64,000 bases of DNA. It comes from Ophioderma brevispina. Taxonomy: Eukaryota > Echinodermata > Ophiuroidea > Amphilepidida > Ophiodermatidae. Numbering within the stretch: position 1 is the stretch's first letter; each line of letters starts with the position of its first letter. This document shows, piece by piece, positions 1-10,104 of this stretch. The notes beneath the pieces are model-generated. The model made no database searches. It was given only the letters and a program-made list of their open reading frames with translations, and had not been told where the DNA came from. The stretch is from the NCBI GenBank assembly GCA_023653785.1, contig JAMKCH010019751.1, positions 18,067 to 82,066 of the forward strand. The letters run 5' to 3'. The translations under genes and the position numbers were made by a program.

Positions 1-709
1 CACCTTTCCATGGACATTTGCCATATACGCACAGTGAATTCACTTCATCAATGGACATTGACCGCATTTAAAGTGTAATAACCAGGGACTATATTTGTAT
101 CAAAATATTAAATATGAATGGATACAGACTTTGCTAAATAACTTGTATTTTTTTTTTGAAATTATTTTTTTTTTGTATATAATAAATATCTCAGAACTTA
201 ATCATAGCAGTAATCATTGTCCAGGTGGTTGTATCCTATTGTCTAGTTGAGTGATATATTAGTATGGGGTGACAGTGTCCTTCTTTGTTAAGTATGGAAT
301 TGGCCTATATGCCTTTGACCCTTAAAGGTGCATTTCGTGATTGCAGCCCCGCCCCCTCTGTTTTATTCATTGTTTCCATTAAATATCCTTGAGAAAAACA
401 TATGCACAAAATTTAATTTGATCCCGATCTTGCGGTTGTGTTACGAGCAATGCTTGTTTCCCACGGTCCCATAGGCCACTGTTCTGTACTTTCTGTCCGT
501 TTTCGGCCAACTATACAAATTGCGAATTTCTTAAGAATACACCACAATTTGCACGCAAGATTCGGTACACATGGATTACTAATCCTAACGTTTTTTTCAG
601 ATATATAAAAATCTCACTTTTTTTAGGTAATTGGGGTCACGTAATGCCCTTTAAAAATCCATATATGGTTATTTTTGTTTTGTTAACATGCTCCACTTCA
701 AATTGGTAA
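1..709. other. AT-rich DNA, no gene recognised
   Basis: Only short accidental frames and A/T runs are visible. Nothing with conserved motifs, splice-site pairs or repeat structure could be supported on either strand. Confidence 0.5.
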
Positions 710-1110
710 CCAATATGCCTGGGTGAGCCACAATTTGCCAACCCACTTTACTCTGCTCCCAGTTGAATTCGGGCAGCCTTGACGGAATAAGTAGAAAAAC
801 AGTCTCAACTTGCACTTTATTCCGTCCAGCTGCTAATTCAACTGGGAGCACATACAGTTGGGTGCGCAATTGTGGCTACCCAGTGGCGTAACAGGCGGGC
901 AGGGGGGCACCTTGCCCCCCCCCCCCCTTCCGACTTTGGGCCGGAAACAATTGCCAAAAAATCTGCTAAATCAGCGTTTTTTAGCCCTCTGACCGGGAAA
1001 AATGGCCTTTTGGCCCCCCTGGAAAGAAGGGAAAATTTTCCCAAGATGGGGAAATTTCCCCCTCAGAGCGGGGCAGGCCCGTTTACGCCCATTGGCTTAC
1101 CCATATGCAA
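710..1110. mobile_element. Foldback (palindromic) MITE, interrupted
   Basis: The left arm (about 710-790) and right arm (about 815-880) are inverted copies. GGGTGAGCCACAATTTGCC and CTCCCAGTTGAATT on the left reappear in reverse complement as CAATTGTGGCTACCC and AATTCAACTGGGAG on the right, and TGACGGAATAA pairs with TTATTCCGTCC across a short loop. The outer end of the right arm continues only after 1094, where GGCTTACCCATATGC pairs with GCCTGGGTGAGCC at 718. A second element therefore sits inside the right arm. There is no coding capacity, which fits a non-autonomous DNA transposon. The exact outer ends are uncertain by about 10 bases. Confidence 0.7.
881..1094. mobile_element. hAT-like C-rich MITE nested in the foldback
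   Basis: The ends are CAGTGGCGTAAC and, in reverse complement, CAATGGGCGTAAAC, which is the widespread CAGTGGCG-type hAT terminus. The flanks repeat as GGCTACC on the left and GGCTTACC on the right, an imperfect 8-bp target-site duplication with one indel. A 13-C run lies at 915-927, and the interior carries TTGCCAAAAAATCTGC-type sequence also seen in the elements near 17951 and 60193. No transposase is present. Confidence 0.6.
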
Positions 1111-2790
1111 TGGCCCTGTTCTTCTTCTGAGACCATTAAAACCTAGAAATTGTTATCTGTAATAATATTATATATATAATATTGTTATATAATCCAAAAT
1201 CGTTAGAGACAGAAAAGCATGAATATGAGATAATACAGCCTTGGCTATTATACTCGATCGACGTGATAGCGTTTTCGTCCTCCCCATGGAGTTTTGGACC
1301 TATTCAATAGTCCGAAGGGAAAGTGAAGATATTCATTCCGTGCCACACCGTTTAATCTGGGAGGCCACTCCAGTCATTTAACTCCTCACCTCCCCACGAA
1401 ATCCAATTTCATTCATGTATGGTAACGCCCTAGTAAGTTACCAAAATTAACCCCAGCCCTATAGGGGTGGTACTAATGAGGTGCATATAACTTTTAATTT
1501 CACATTGCAGAATGGCCCAACTATTCCCTTATTTTAATTGTAATAACATTAAAAACATATGAGACCATTTCCCGGAATTGTAGCCCTTTTTAATATTTGA
1601 CCCTGTACCGCTAAATTTAACCTTTGACGTACAATAACGGTTAGTCAGAAGAAATGGCACAACCTATACCTTTTTTTAATCCTTGCGACACATACGAACA
1701 TTTGTATGCAATTCAACACATTGGACACACTGTCAATTTTTGACCCTGTATATTTGTTGCACAGCCCTAGCACGCTTAAGCACCCCTATAGAGAATGGAC
1801 ATCTACATTTTCGTGTATGCATGTAGAGGTAGCCCTGGGTATCAATGCCTCTTTGCCCCCCCCCCCCCCAGGTGGTACCGACCAACATGCCTTGCTCACC
1901 CACTCTAGTTTGTTATAAAGAGAAAGGCCGTGGCAACAATTTTAAATTCAAAAAATTTGGACTTTGGCACAATACTGATCGAAACTCCGCATACTTTTGT
2001 CCACTGTATTCCAATTCCAGTGCCAAAAAAATGCATTTTACTGCAGTGGTGTCAGCCAAGTGAACAAACTGACCCTCTTTGATCTGTTATCCTAAACAAC
2101 TTCATACAACTCACACGTAAGGATTCATTTGACCAAACTTCGATGATCATAGTCAGGGGGACTATGGTCTAAGTACTGCCTGACCGTAAAAGGTGGTATG
2201 GACACAAGTATTTTTGCATGAAAAGAGAGATTTCTAGGGTGTGTAGAATAAGAATCTGCTGGTGCCACCGGGGCATCCTTGAGCATTTTGAAGAAACCAA
2301 GATGTCATCGAGATAAATGATAATTATATATTCAACCCTATATTATCAAACTATGGAGTGACTAGAGTTGTATATAGGGATTCAATGAGCAAGTGTATGG
2401 CACTTGTAACATTAAGTCTACGTCAAATTCAAAATGGGAAGCCAAATCCACTAATTTTAAAATATGCTATAGAACAGCAAATACATGCGAAAAAAATAGA
2501 CTGAAGTACTTGATCTGTTGTTAACACGCATAAGGTATTTCGATACTTTTAAGTTGTAACATGACGTCAATCAATATGGCAGCCAAAAAACGGGATAGCT
2601 TTTAATACTCAACTGTATGGTCACAGAAGGTTCTACCTATCACCATTCACTTTCTTGTTGGAAGAATAATGTGAAGCATTTCAGAAATGATTCAGGTTAC
2701 TGCTATCATAACCCTTAACATCATACCTCACAAAATGTCCATCCAATTTAAGTCACTGATTGGCGCTTTACATATTTACAATGAATTCCA
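1111..2790. other. No gene seen; poly-C tract
   Basis: Unannotated AT-rich DNA with a 14-C homopolymer at 1856-1869. Short open frames overlap the tract but have no recognisable similarity or composition suggesting coding. Confidence 0.45.
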
Positions 2791-2925
2791 ATGACCCCTA
2801 CATGAAATTAACCTTCTCGCCCCCGGTTTACCCAAATGGCACACCCCTAAAGAATCATAAATGGACCCCTACATGACATAACTTCTTGGCCATGGTACCC
2901 CAAATGGCACACCTAAAGGAAATCA
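2791..2925. repeat. Two-copy tandem repeat, about 65-70 bp
   Basis: Copy 1 (2791-2860) and copy 2 (2861-2925) share, in the same order, ACCCCTACATGA, a CTTCT block, and CCCAAATGGCACACC followed by TAAAG. They differ by several indels. Confidence 0.6.
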
Positions 2926-3021
2926 CACCGAGTTGGTTATAGTGAATGGGCTATTCCGAAAAACTGCCCCCCCTCTATAGAGAAGCGACGGAATCCAGAT
3001 TGTTGTTCATTTTTGCAAGCT

Positions 3022-3287
3022 GGAATTCCCAGAAAATTTAATGTCTTAAACGGGGTGGGAATTCCAGCCCCAGTTTAGGTATAGAGGGTGAGGGAATTCC
3101 AGTTGTTTTTACATGTTCAGAGGAAAATTCAGGAAAAAAATCAATATTGTTTCAAACCCTCTCTACCCCTAACCATAATCCTCTTGGAATTCCATGTTTT
3201 TTACATTGGTCGCTAGGAATTCCTGGAGATTACGGAAGTAGTGTCTGGAATTCCTGGTACTTTACGGAAGGTAGCGTCTGGAATTCC
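3022..3287. repeat. Cluster of seven GGAATTCC palindromes
   Basis: GGAATTCC occurs at 3022, 3058, 3093, 3186, 3216, 3247 and 3280. The last two lie in an imperfect duplicated unit of about 33 bases (TTACGGAAG, then GTCTGGAATTCC). The sites at 3058 and 3093 extend to GGGAATTCC, which resembles a kappaB-type site. A regulatory role is speculation; the cluster may simply be repeat debris. Confidence 0.5.
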
Positions 3288-3353
3288 AGATAATTCATTG
3301 CAAGGATACCAGGGAACTTCGATATTTGGAACAAAAAATGTTTGCTCCTCTAT

Positions 3354-3370
3354 GGGGGGGGGGGGGGGGG
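3354..3370 (+). repeat. 17-G homopolymer
   Basis: An uninterrupted run of 17 G. Runs of this kind recur through the window, are potential quadruplex formers, and are positions where length calls are unreliable. Confidence 0.8.
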
Positions 3371-4221
3371 TTTGGAAAGCCAATATGCATATTTAATCTT
3401 CATTTAAAGCACCAATCATTTGCCCAAAAATCATTTGTGCATGATGACCCTTCAAATGCCCACCCCTCATGTCTCCTCTTTCGGATCATTTTAATGAAGG
3501 TTTTATCAAACCCATACGACAAACTTTTTAAAATACAAATGAATAAATGAAGAATACATATGTGCCAAGTTCAAATGAGTTCTATATCATATTACAAGCA
3601 TTTTACTCTTTAAAATTTACAAAACTGGCAAATTCATTGAAAATGTTTAAAACACTTAAAACTTAAAAATGGGTAAAAATGGCATACGTAGAAGATCATT
3701 TGATTATGGATGTTTGGAATGAAAGGGAAGTCCCCTCTTCTCCCTAGAACATAAAAGTGAGTTCTTGAAACGCTGTGTCACCTGCATTTTGTGATCCATC
3801 TTTAACTCCTATTTAAAACAACCTAAGAAGGAACTTTGCAATAGACCCTTGACCTATTCTGATGGTAGGTTTTCATGTTGTATGAGGCCCAAGTTTGTAG
3901 TTGCAATTGGACTCAACTTCTCCAAATTTGCCTATTTGACGTTTTCAGTCCATTTTTAAACTTAAATGACCACCTTTGACCTAATGACATTAGGAAGGTT
4001 CCACGGGAGCATTATTTTGACCCAAGTCCCTGAGCAATGGACTTCTCAAATGAGGCGTTAATAGAGTGTTTCACCCTGTTTTTCGAACCATACCTTATAT
4101 AAGGACCCATGACTCATTATCTGTAGAGGTTCCCAAAGGGCATCTATGACCCAAATTGCTGGAGTCATTTGACTTCTCAGAAAACTGGAACCCCCCACAC
4201 CACCACACACAATTTGAAAAT
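3371..4221. other. No gene seen
   Basis: AT-rich sequence with scattered GACC-type words. No inverted repeat, RT motif or plausible exon was found. Confidence 0.4.
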
Positions 4222-4504
4222 ATGGCCAGACGGACAGACAGAATTGAGGACTTGAAGTCTATCCGGCAAATATTGCAGGTGAGACAAAAAATATGAGTCT
4301 TTGAGAAAGAACAACATGGTTGTGAGAACCAGTTGAAATAATGAGGTCGATATGGGCCCTGCAATCAGGGAAACAATCATGGGAATGACTGTGGACTGTC
4401 TGCCCGATTCCCGTAAAGCAATTTTCACGGTCATTTCATCACAATTCGGTTTGGAGCTCCGCGTGTTGGGAATATTACCAGAGCTTCGACAGCTAAGGGA
4501 ATAA
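4222..4504 (+). pseudogene. Unrecognised coding-like fragments, two blocks
   Basis: Block 1 (4222-4278) opens with ATG and reads MARRTDRIEDLKSIRQILQ, ending in CAG followed by GTGAGA, a good splice-donor match. Block 2 (4352-4504) is an open frame of 50 codons starting MGPAIRETIMGMTVDC and ending LPELRQLRE before a TAA. Its composition is less AT-rich than the neighbours. No polypyrimidine-type acceptor precedes block 2, so the pair is not a convincing gene. I do not recognise the protein. It could be part of an old retrogene or transposon ORF, or chance. A 120-codon minus-strand frame over the same bases looks like a shadow. Confidence 0.22.
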
Positions 4505-5306
4505 CAACGGCCCCATTTATGCAGTGGGCCACACAGCAACCAGCAATGCTATGTCCGATGATCGTTAGAGATGGCATAGCAGAGTCTCGAGCTCGGAAGT
4601 GTCACTCAACTTTGCGCTGCTTTTGCGCGGGACGCGTGTGAATTTCATCAGTCACTAAGTCGCGCAGAATGAAGTCTGAAGGGTGCAACTTCGAATGTCT
4701 AAATTAACGGTATTTAGAGTATTCTGGATATTCAGTATCCCAATCACACTTTCATGCTTGTGTATGTACAGCGGAAAGCCTGTACTATAAGAGCCACGCC
4801 CCCTTTTTTCATCTCGTGTATTTTAAAAAGTTTGACGCATTGTCAATGGCGGCACCCTGTGGTGTCACCAATTTGCTGAGTGACAGTCCAAGGCCAGCTG
4901 CATCACATCAACAATGAGTACACTGCTTAATTCTTCACGAGTACCTGCATCACCAAGTAAGCTTAACATCTGTGCAAACGACATTTGATGCTTTCTATTT
5001 TCCAATAAATCTTTCAGATTAACCTTCACTTTTTTTTTTTTTGTTTTTATCTTTAAGGAATTTACAAAAGTAAAAATTAAAATGATTTTTTAACATTAAT
5101 ATTGAACGTGATTTTAAATATTTTCCATAAGTATATAAAAATATAGTACATTTATCAATCACCAAAATCTGTGTGTGAAGTCTGAGAAATTTGACATAAT
5201 TTAAAAAAGAAAAAAAACTTCCCTCCAAAAATTGAAACAACTGGATCAATAAATAATTTACAAAGTCCAATGTAGCACATTGCTCTCTTGCCAGCACTGC
5301 TGAGAC
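4505..5306. other. No gene seen
   Basis: AT-rich sequence with a T run near 5030. No feature could be supported. Confidence 0.4.
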
Positions 5307-5313
5307 AATTAGC

Positions 5314-6486
5314 CAGGGCGGCGCCAGGGGTGTGGCAAGGGGGGGGGCTGCCGCCTCCCCTGAGAGATTCAAAATTCAGGAAAAACAGTGGGTTTTAAGC
5401 ATATTGGTGTAAAAGTAGGGCCCCTTTTACCTACAGGGTGTCCCCTCAAAAGAATGTTACCCTCCAAACGGCCATTTTTGCCTACTTAATCAATTCTTAT
5501 CCTTATTTAGATTTATAGTATGAGAAATATGTACTTCTTGAACATAGTGGGAAAACAAGAAAGAAAACACGGTGGAAAAAATAACCAAACCAAATGACTA
5601 TTTCCCTAAAAATGATCAAAGTTGATCTTTGTCCACGGCTACATAGCAGAGGAAACCATTGGATGCAAATATCCCCAACATAAAAAGGTTTAAGACCCTC
5701 CTGGCCAATTATACTCTCAAATTCCAAGGGTTATTGCTGGTTCTAGAGTGTATGTCCCAGGTGCTATGTACTGCAGCATTATTTCGGATGATTGTCCTGT
5801 TCTTTGAAGACCATTATCTCTCTCCTTGCAAACTTTTTAGAGTCTTGACAAGCTCTAGAATTTTTTTTTCTATGTTTACCCTGATGTGCCATCTTACTGG
5901 CTAACCCTATTTGTGGGAAAACTTTACCCATTCACGATGAACGAGGTTCTTTTAACCCAAGAGCAGGTCAATGTAGGAGTCACGCCCAATTCCATTATTT
6001 GAAAGTGAGCTTTAACCAAATTCATATTGAATTATGATGGGCAGAGACGGGTGAAGGGATTTAGGTCACTTCAGTCGGAAGAACAAAATTAAGTGCATGT
6101 TTCAGGGGCTTTTTAGGCATACAGGTGAAACAAATACTTAAATCTGAGGATTTACGTGTGCTCAAATCCATAAGACAATTACAATGTACATATTCCTCTG
6201 CTATTGCTAGCCGCGGACAAAGTTGGTTTGCAATAATTTTTAGGGAAAAGTCATTGTTTGGTTATATTTTTCATCCGTTTCTTTCTTGTTTTCACCATAT
6301 GTTCAAAAAAGTACAACTTTAATAAATATACGCTAAAACAGGATAGGAAGTTTTGATTAAGTAAGCAAAAACGGCCGTTTCTGGAGGGTAACATTCTTTC
6401 TGAGAACCCTGTATGAGGGTAATTGGTAATGTTTAGCACCTCTATGATTTCGCCCCTCCTATGATTTGACCCTGGCGCCGCCCCTG
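5314..6486. mobile_element. hAT-like MITE with 8-bp TSD, split by an insert
   Basis: The ends are CAGGGCGGCGCCAGGGG and, in reverse complement, CAGGGGCGGCGCCAGGG. The left flank AATTAGC (5307-5313) and right flank AATTAGAC (6487-6494) fit the 8-bp target-site duplication of hAT elements, with one base lost on the left. Removing the insert at 5434-6411 leaves about 195 bases, normal for a MITE. There is no transposase. Confidence 0.65.
5434..6411. mobile_element. TA-flanked long-TIR element nested in the hAT-like MITE
   Basis: The ends read CAGGGTGTCCCC and, in reverse complement, CAGGGTTCTCAG. Each is flanked directly by TA (5432-5433 and 6412-6413), as expected for Tc1/mariner-type insertion. 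The inverted arms are long, about 5434-5670 against 6195-6411: AGAATGTTACCCTCC, ACGGCC, TTACTTAATCAA and AACAAGAAAGAAA on the left all recur in reverse complement on the right. The 81- and 65-codon frames inside show no transposase motif, so it is called non-autonomous. Confidence 0.65.
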
Positions 6487-6727
6487 AATTAGACGTTCTC
6501 TTATTTTTGTCCTTTGGGACAATTCAACATGTTCTTGCTCATTTCTAGAACACCAGAGTGATGTAATACCATTCACAAAATATCATTTATAATTGCAGTT
6601 AAACCTAAATGGTCATCAGCTGGCTTCATCTTATTCATCTTTGCTGAAAAAATTCATCCCCATTCTCTATTCTGGTACTTAACCTAAACTCCCTCTGTTC
6701 CTACATTACATCAAACCGCCGTATTTT
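6487..6727. other. No gene seen
   Basis: The hAT-type target duplication at the left edge, then unremarkable AT-rich DNA. Confidence 0.4.
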
Positions 6728-6908
6728 AATCGATAGTGGGCGAAACTGTAACATAACTAATCACAAAAATAAGGAGGCCAGGATCATTTTGAGGTAGTCG
6801 GTTTGAAAACGGCTGAATATCCTTCCAGTGTCCATTTAAAAGGTGATCGGTTTCCAAAATGCCGATAATCATCATCGACCATGTAGAACTGTTCGAAATG
6901 TTCCACAA
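6728..6908 (-). pseudogene. BACK-domain-like remnant, copy 1
   Basis: A minus-strand open frame contains DHLLNGHWKDIQPFS and VTVSPTID. It aligns, with one frameshift at the N-terminal side, to the minus-strand frame at 51180-51458 (DHLLNGQWDDLEAYS, HWIQNSPTTE). An alternative frame upstream reads EHFEQFYM against GHLSNKFYM in the other copy. The spacing resembles the BACK domain of BTB-BACK-Kelch proteins (pattern LL..DDL...S followed by a ..W...P helix). That assignment is an inference from pattern; a CTLH-like helix pair or an unrelated repeat-borne ORF is possible. No BTB partner is seen nearby. Confidence 0.28.
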
Positions 6909-8820
6909 TCCATCCGCTTCAAAACGAAAGAAAAATCACTATTTAGGCATTATTGCTTGACCAAACTGGAGATTCTGTGTTTCAACATTCACCCAAAGGA
7001 TATGCTTTTTTTCTGGTAGGAGATGGAGAAAAATGTAAGAACATACTCGTTAAATAGTTCTCCATAATGTTATGGCCAGAGGAAGAGAAACAAAATATCA
7101 CTCAATAAAAGGTGTATTCCTTGGTATTTGGATGGAGGAGTTCCTTTTGACCTCACAAAGAAAAGGTACCCCATTTACAAGGAATTAAACACACTAAAAT
7201 CACAAGCAATAAAGTTTTCATTTGGCCCAAAAAGCTACAAATTTGCTTTTAGTTGCTTTTGTTTCTATCAATGTAACTTTAAGTGGTGAAGTGAATTACC
7301 AGAATACCCCACAATTTTAGTTTGATATTATTACAACTCATAACAATCACTCGACAAATTTCATTTATGAAGGCTGTTCAAATATGAAACCCCCCGATGT
7401 TTTATTTGGAACCATTTGCCCAGAGAAGTGTTTATACTAACTATTCTATCTAACGTGTTACGGACGCCATCATTAAAACTCCAGAGCTATGCCATACAGC
7501 ATCCGGGTCAACAGTTCCGCCTACATGTGGCTCCAATCCTGTACTCTTGATCAGTTTTGTATATAGTGAAGCTTTTTTTTTGCTTGTATCACCTTATCTT
7601 ATTTCGTTCCGAAGGGTGGTCGACATCACTTTCTTAATTCATGTTGGCAGCAAATGTATAAAATCAACGGTGGTTTAACTGCTCAGATTTACCAAACCTC
7701 TTGCAAATCAAAGTACGGCAACCTTCCTCTCCCCAAAGCATTCTAGCATTCTCCTCAACAGAATGAAGTTCTTTTATATCCCCAACCTCCTTTTTGACTA
7801 CCACCTGACGATCACCACAAAAAAGAGGTAGCACATTATTTTTCTAGGAGAAATTTCCCTCTAAAAACAGGCAGGGAGTAACTCCATATTTTTATAATAC
7901 ATTAAAGCGGCACTGGCCACATTTTCACAAAAGATAAATTTCTTCAATTTGCTCTCAAATGATAGATCAGGCCATGTGAAAGAACAGAAGATATATTTTA
8001 CACATAAAGTAACGTACCCCCAAACAATAGGGACATTGATCTGAGGATAAAAGACATCCAATAATTTGTAGGCCAACTTTAAGTTTTCCATAACTTTAAT
8101 CACAAATGTGTATATTACATTAATATTTTGACTCGTACTCACATCAATCTTAAAACCACAAAGTTATAGACCGATCAAACAATGTGGGCATAGGCGTGGG
8201 AAACGTGCATACGGCGCGCGTGTTCTTTTGTTAAACGCCAATTTCGTCGGTCGTCTTGCTGAATTTAAAAAACAAATCGCCGGCGACGTGTAAATTATAA
8301 AATCTTAATCATTTCCCGGGTAGGGCTTTTTGATAAAAGCCTACAACCATGCAAAAAGATCGATTTTGAAATCTTGAGGGCGCCGCTATTTTTTAAATGT
8401 GCCAGTGTCTCTTTAAATGCAGTGTACGGGATGTTTAGGATATCTAAAATAGGCTCTATATTAGCAATCTGCATAAACAAGCCCAAGAATAATTGTCGCA
8501 ATGGAACACACAATGATGACATCCTTGGAAATCACCCCATGTTGCATCTTTTGTTTGCACCATAATGGAAAATCCCAGCTCTTATAGTACTTCTCTAGAA
8601 ATGTTCACTAGGAGTTTAGTAAATCTCAATCCATTGGCACAGTTCAGTAGATTTCATTCTCAACCAAATGTAGTTAGAAAAATGCAAAAACCCCCTGGTT
8701 TTTGGTAATGATATATGATACCCCATCACACAAGCACAAGGTCAGTTCATATGTCAATAAAAGTATGTACAAGTACAACCCACTGAACTGTGTCCTTGTT
8801 GGATGAGCATATTATAATAA
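6909..8820. other. No gene seen
   Basis: AT-rich DNA with several A/T runs. The minus-strand 93-codon frame at 7861-8142 and other short frames have no recognisable motif. Confidence 0.4.
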
Positions 8821-8821
8821 C

Positions 8822-9161
8822 TAAGGCCTGGCCACACGAACGACGACATCGCATTTACTACCATAAATTTTGCTGTTGTAATTCGTGTGACCGGAATTTA
8901 TTACAATAATATGTCCGCGTCGCATTAGAAAAAGTGACCATGAGACTTTCGCGAGTCCGTGCGTCGTTGATGAGTTGAGAATTTTATAGTAGAGGAGTAG
9001 CTTTCGGCGAGTAAAAACCCTTTGTATGACCGCATGTCGTCGTTTGTAATCATGTATAAACTGCTATAAATATGAAATACAGTGAGAATGAATGTAATAA
9101 TACCATCTCGTAGTTAATTACGACATTGTAAGTGTAATGCGATGTCGTGTCATTCAGGTTA
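8822..9161. repeat. Possible degenerate inverted-repeat element
   Basis: GGCCTGGCCACACGAACGACG with ACATCGCATTTACT on the left is partly matched in reverse by AGTGTAATGCGATGTCGTGTC (9131-9151). Only about 30 bases of each arm are convincing and no target duplication was found. Confidence 0.3.
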
Positions 9162-9944
9162 CCCCCATTTGATGATGGTGATCCAATGTCGTAATTAAGT
9201 ACACATTGAATTTAATTTGTAGTAAATGTGACGTCATCATTCGTGACCCAGTTCTAATAGTGTCTCTGAGTAGTAAAACCAATCACCACCTTGAGCATTA
9301 TGGACTTTCAATCGTCTCTTTCAGAAATACTTTTCTTTACCTTTCTCTTTCTCATTTATTAGAGGTGAGCTATAGAAGGTCAATGTTTCGAGACACTTTG
9401 AACACGGCCTCATTTGATGAATGACCCTATAATAAAACCCGGATCCCACTTTCAAAGCCACAAAATCATCATTCCCTGGAAACGCCTGTGTCGCCTACCA
9501 TCGTAGCTTGCAATGGAGTCGCAGTTTGGTTAAACTGAGTGTTGCGCTATCACAAATCCCCCTACTACTGCTTTCAAGCCAGGGAGATAAAAATCCCACT
9601 TTTTATATATCTACTTATTCTTAAACAGCTGGAAATGTAGCAATTTCATTAGCTGATGCCCGGGTTCAATTCGTGTAATTGAACCCAGGTAGTACGCGCT
9701 GCGTAGTGACGTTATTTTAGGTTGAAGCGCTCGCGTCCTACCGCTTTTGCTACTTTCGCGCGCCTTCCCACGTTGTGTCTTTGGTGCGTTGATCGTTGCG
9801 TTTAATGTGGTTGTTCCTTGTTGTCACTGGGTGGTGGCATGCAGAGTCCTTTCTTGTTTGTAATTAAGCCGGAAAGCCCGTGAATTTGGTGTTAAAGAAT
9901 GACCTTAAATGAAAGCTGTTTAAATGAAATAAAGGTATAAACAT
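9162..9944. other. No gene seen; one perfect hairpin
   Basis: Mostly featureless. GGGTTCAATT (9662-9671) and AATTGAACCC (9677-9686) form a perfect 10-bp stem with a 5-base loop. The 5' half resembles a tRNA T-arm word, but no clover-leaf can be drawn around it. Confidence 0.4.
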
Positions 9945-10104
9945 TTTTGGGAACCATTGCTCTCTTTACAACGAGTTTGAACCCCAGGCGGACAACCATT
10001 ATTTTTTTTGCGTGGAAGAACTCGGCCTCCGGCCTCGTTCTCCCTTAAAATAATGGTATCGCCTTGGGTTCCATTCGTCGTAAAGAGAGTACTGGTCCCC
10101 AAAA
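9945..10104. mobile_element. Short foldback MITE
   Basis: The left arm (9945-10008) contains CTCTCTTTACAACGA and GAACCCCAGGCG and ends in ACCATTATTTT. The right arm (10046-10104) is its reverse complement, with AAAATAATGGT, CGCCTTGGGTTCC and TCGTCGTAAAGAGAG. The loop holds CTCGGCCTCCGGCCTCG. It has no coding capacity, and the flanks give no clear target duplication. Confidence 0.7.

Noticed and set aside
9659..9692. Possible tRNA T-arm (GGTTCAATTC)
   Set aside because: The sequence is part of a perfect 10-bp hairpin. No acceptor, D or anticodon arms can be placed at tRNA distances.
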